DNA of 64,000 nucleotides from NCBI RefSeq assembly GCF_001426265.1, contig NZ_LMDG01000001.1, forward strand, positions 440,450 to 504,449. Direction: 5' to 3'. Shown here piece after piece: positions 63,862 to 64,000 of the stretch. Both the position numbers and the translations under genes were made by a program. Source of the stretch: Rhizobium sp. Root1220. GTDB taxonomy: Bacteria; Pseudomonadota; Alphaproteobacteria; Rhizobiales; Rhizobiaceae. Under the pieces are notes generated by a model, which saw nothing but the letters and a program-made list of their open reading frames with translations, was not told the origin of the DNA and ran no database searches. Within the stretch, counting starts at the first letter, position 1, and each line of letters starts with the position of its first letter.

Positions 63862-64000
63862 ATGACTTTTACACGTAGACTGATCCTTGCCGCCTTTGCG
63901 GGCGCTCTTTCGCTCGGCGTCGCCATGCCGGCATTTTCGGCAGACCTGATCGCCATCATCACGCCGGCGCATGACAACCCGTTCTTCAAGGCCGAAGCCG
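63862..64000 (+). CDS. periplasmic sugar-binding protein, 3' part outside the window
   Basis: The first 46 codons are seen. A signal peptide (TRRLILAAFAGALSLGVAMP, cut near AFSA at about 28) is followed by DLIAIITPAHDNPFFKAEA, the usual start of ribose-type (RbsB-like) binding proteins. GGGAGGAG precedes the ATG. It is 135 bases after apnO on the same strand, so it probably begins an importer for the compound that this cluster degrades, plausibly D-apionate. The rest is not visible. Confidence 0.88.
   Translation, partial: MTFTRRLILAAFAGALSLGVAMPAFSADLIAIITPAHDNPFFKAEA

Overview
The window is GC-rich alphaproteobacterial DNA, most likely a Rhizobiaceae chromosome (Rhizobium/Sinorhizobium/Ensifer type). 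The evidence is the cmk-rpsA pair with a FYDLN-acid (TIGR02300) gene, an FMN riboswitch in front of a type II lumazine synthase, DUF982 and BA14K proteins, and a full ery (erythritol) locus of rhizobial/Brucella type. Assignments rest on reading motifs, gene order and spacing; no database search was run.

Layout. 1-5.3 kb: accessory cargo beside a tRNA-Ala(GGC) gene: a partial cytochrome P450, DUF982, small membrane proteins, a winged-helix regulator, a serine recombinase with its own repeat cluster, and hypotheticals. 5.3-11.9 kb: housekeeping genes (tRNA-Ala, TIGR02300, PaiB-like, cmk, rpsA, a ribonuclease D-like exonuclease). 11.9-15.7 kb: a three-domain MerR/XRE/cupin regulator divergent from gabT-gabD. 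15.8-16.6 kb: a PACE-type efflux protein and slyX. 16.7-36.1 kb: a carbohydrate region: uxaC-uxuB, a sugar ABC importer with Gfo/Idh dehydrogenases and a TetR regulator, and a LacI-controlled DUF2264 plus 2-hydroxyacid dehydrogenase unit with an extra binding protein. An unrelated choline-kinase-like/FAD-GcvT pair sits inside it. 36-39.5 kb: small genes, tRNA-Leu(CAG), a truncated integrase, the FMN riboswitch and ribH2.

39.7-57.4 kb: class II aldolase; a second polyol set (DeoR, FGGY kinase, GlpD-like dehydrogenase); the eryEFG importer with DUF2291; and divergently eryABCD, a DeoR regulator, eryH and eryI. Together they import erythritol and carry it to D-erythrose 4-phosphate. 57.6-64 kb: a GntR-dhaK-dhaL operon divergent from a RuBisCO-like protein (OiaX), a DUF1537 kinase (OiaK), D-apionate oxidoisomerase (ApnO) and the start of a sugar-binding protein.

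The main biological point is convergence. The apionate branch is expected to yield L-erythrulose 1-phosphate, which is the substrate of EryH, so erythritol and apionate breakdown (and possibly L-erythrulose through DhaKL) share the EryH/EryI exit. Repeated operator-like sequences support two regulons: one half-site family in front of oiaX and apnO, and one TetR-type site in front of uxaC, the sugar importer and a distant Gfo/Idh gene.
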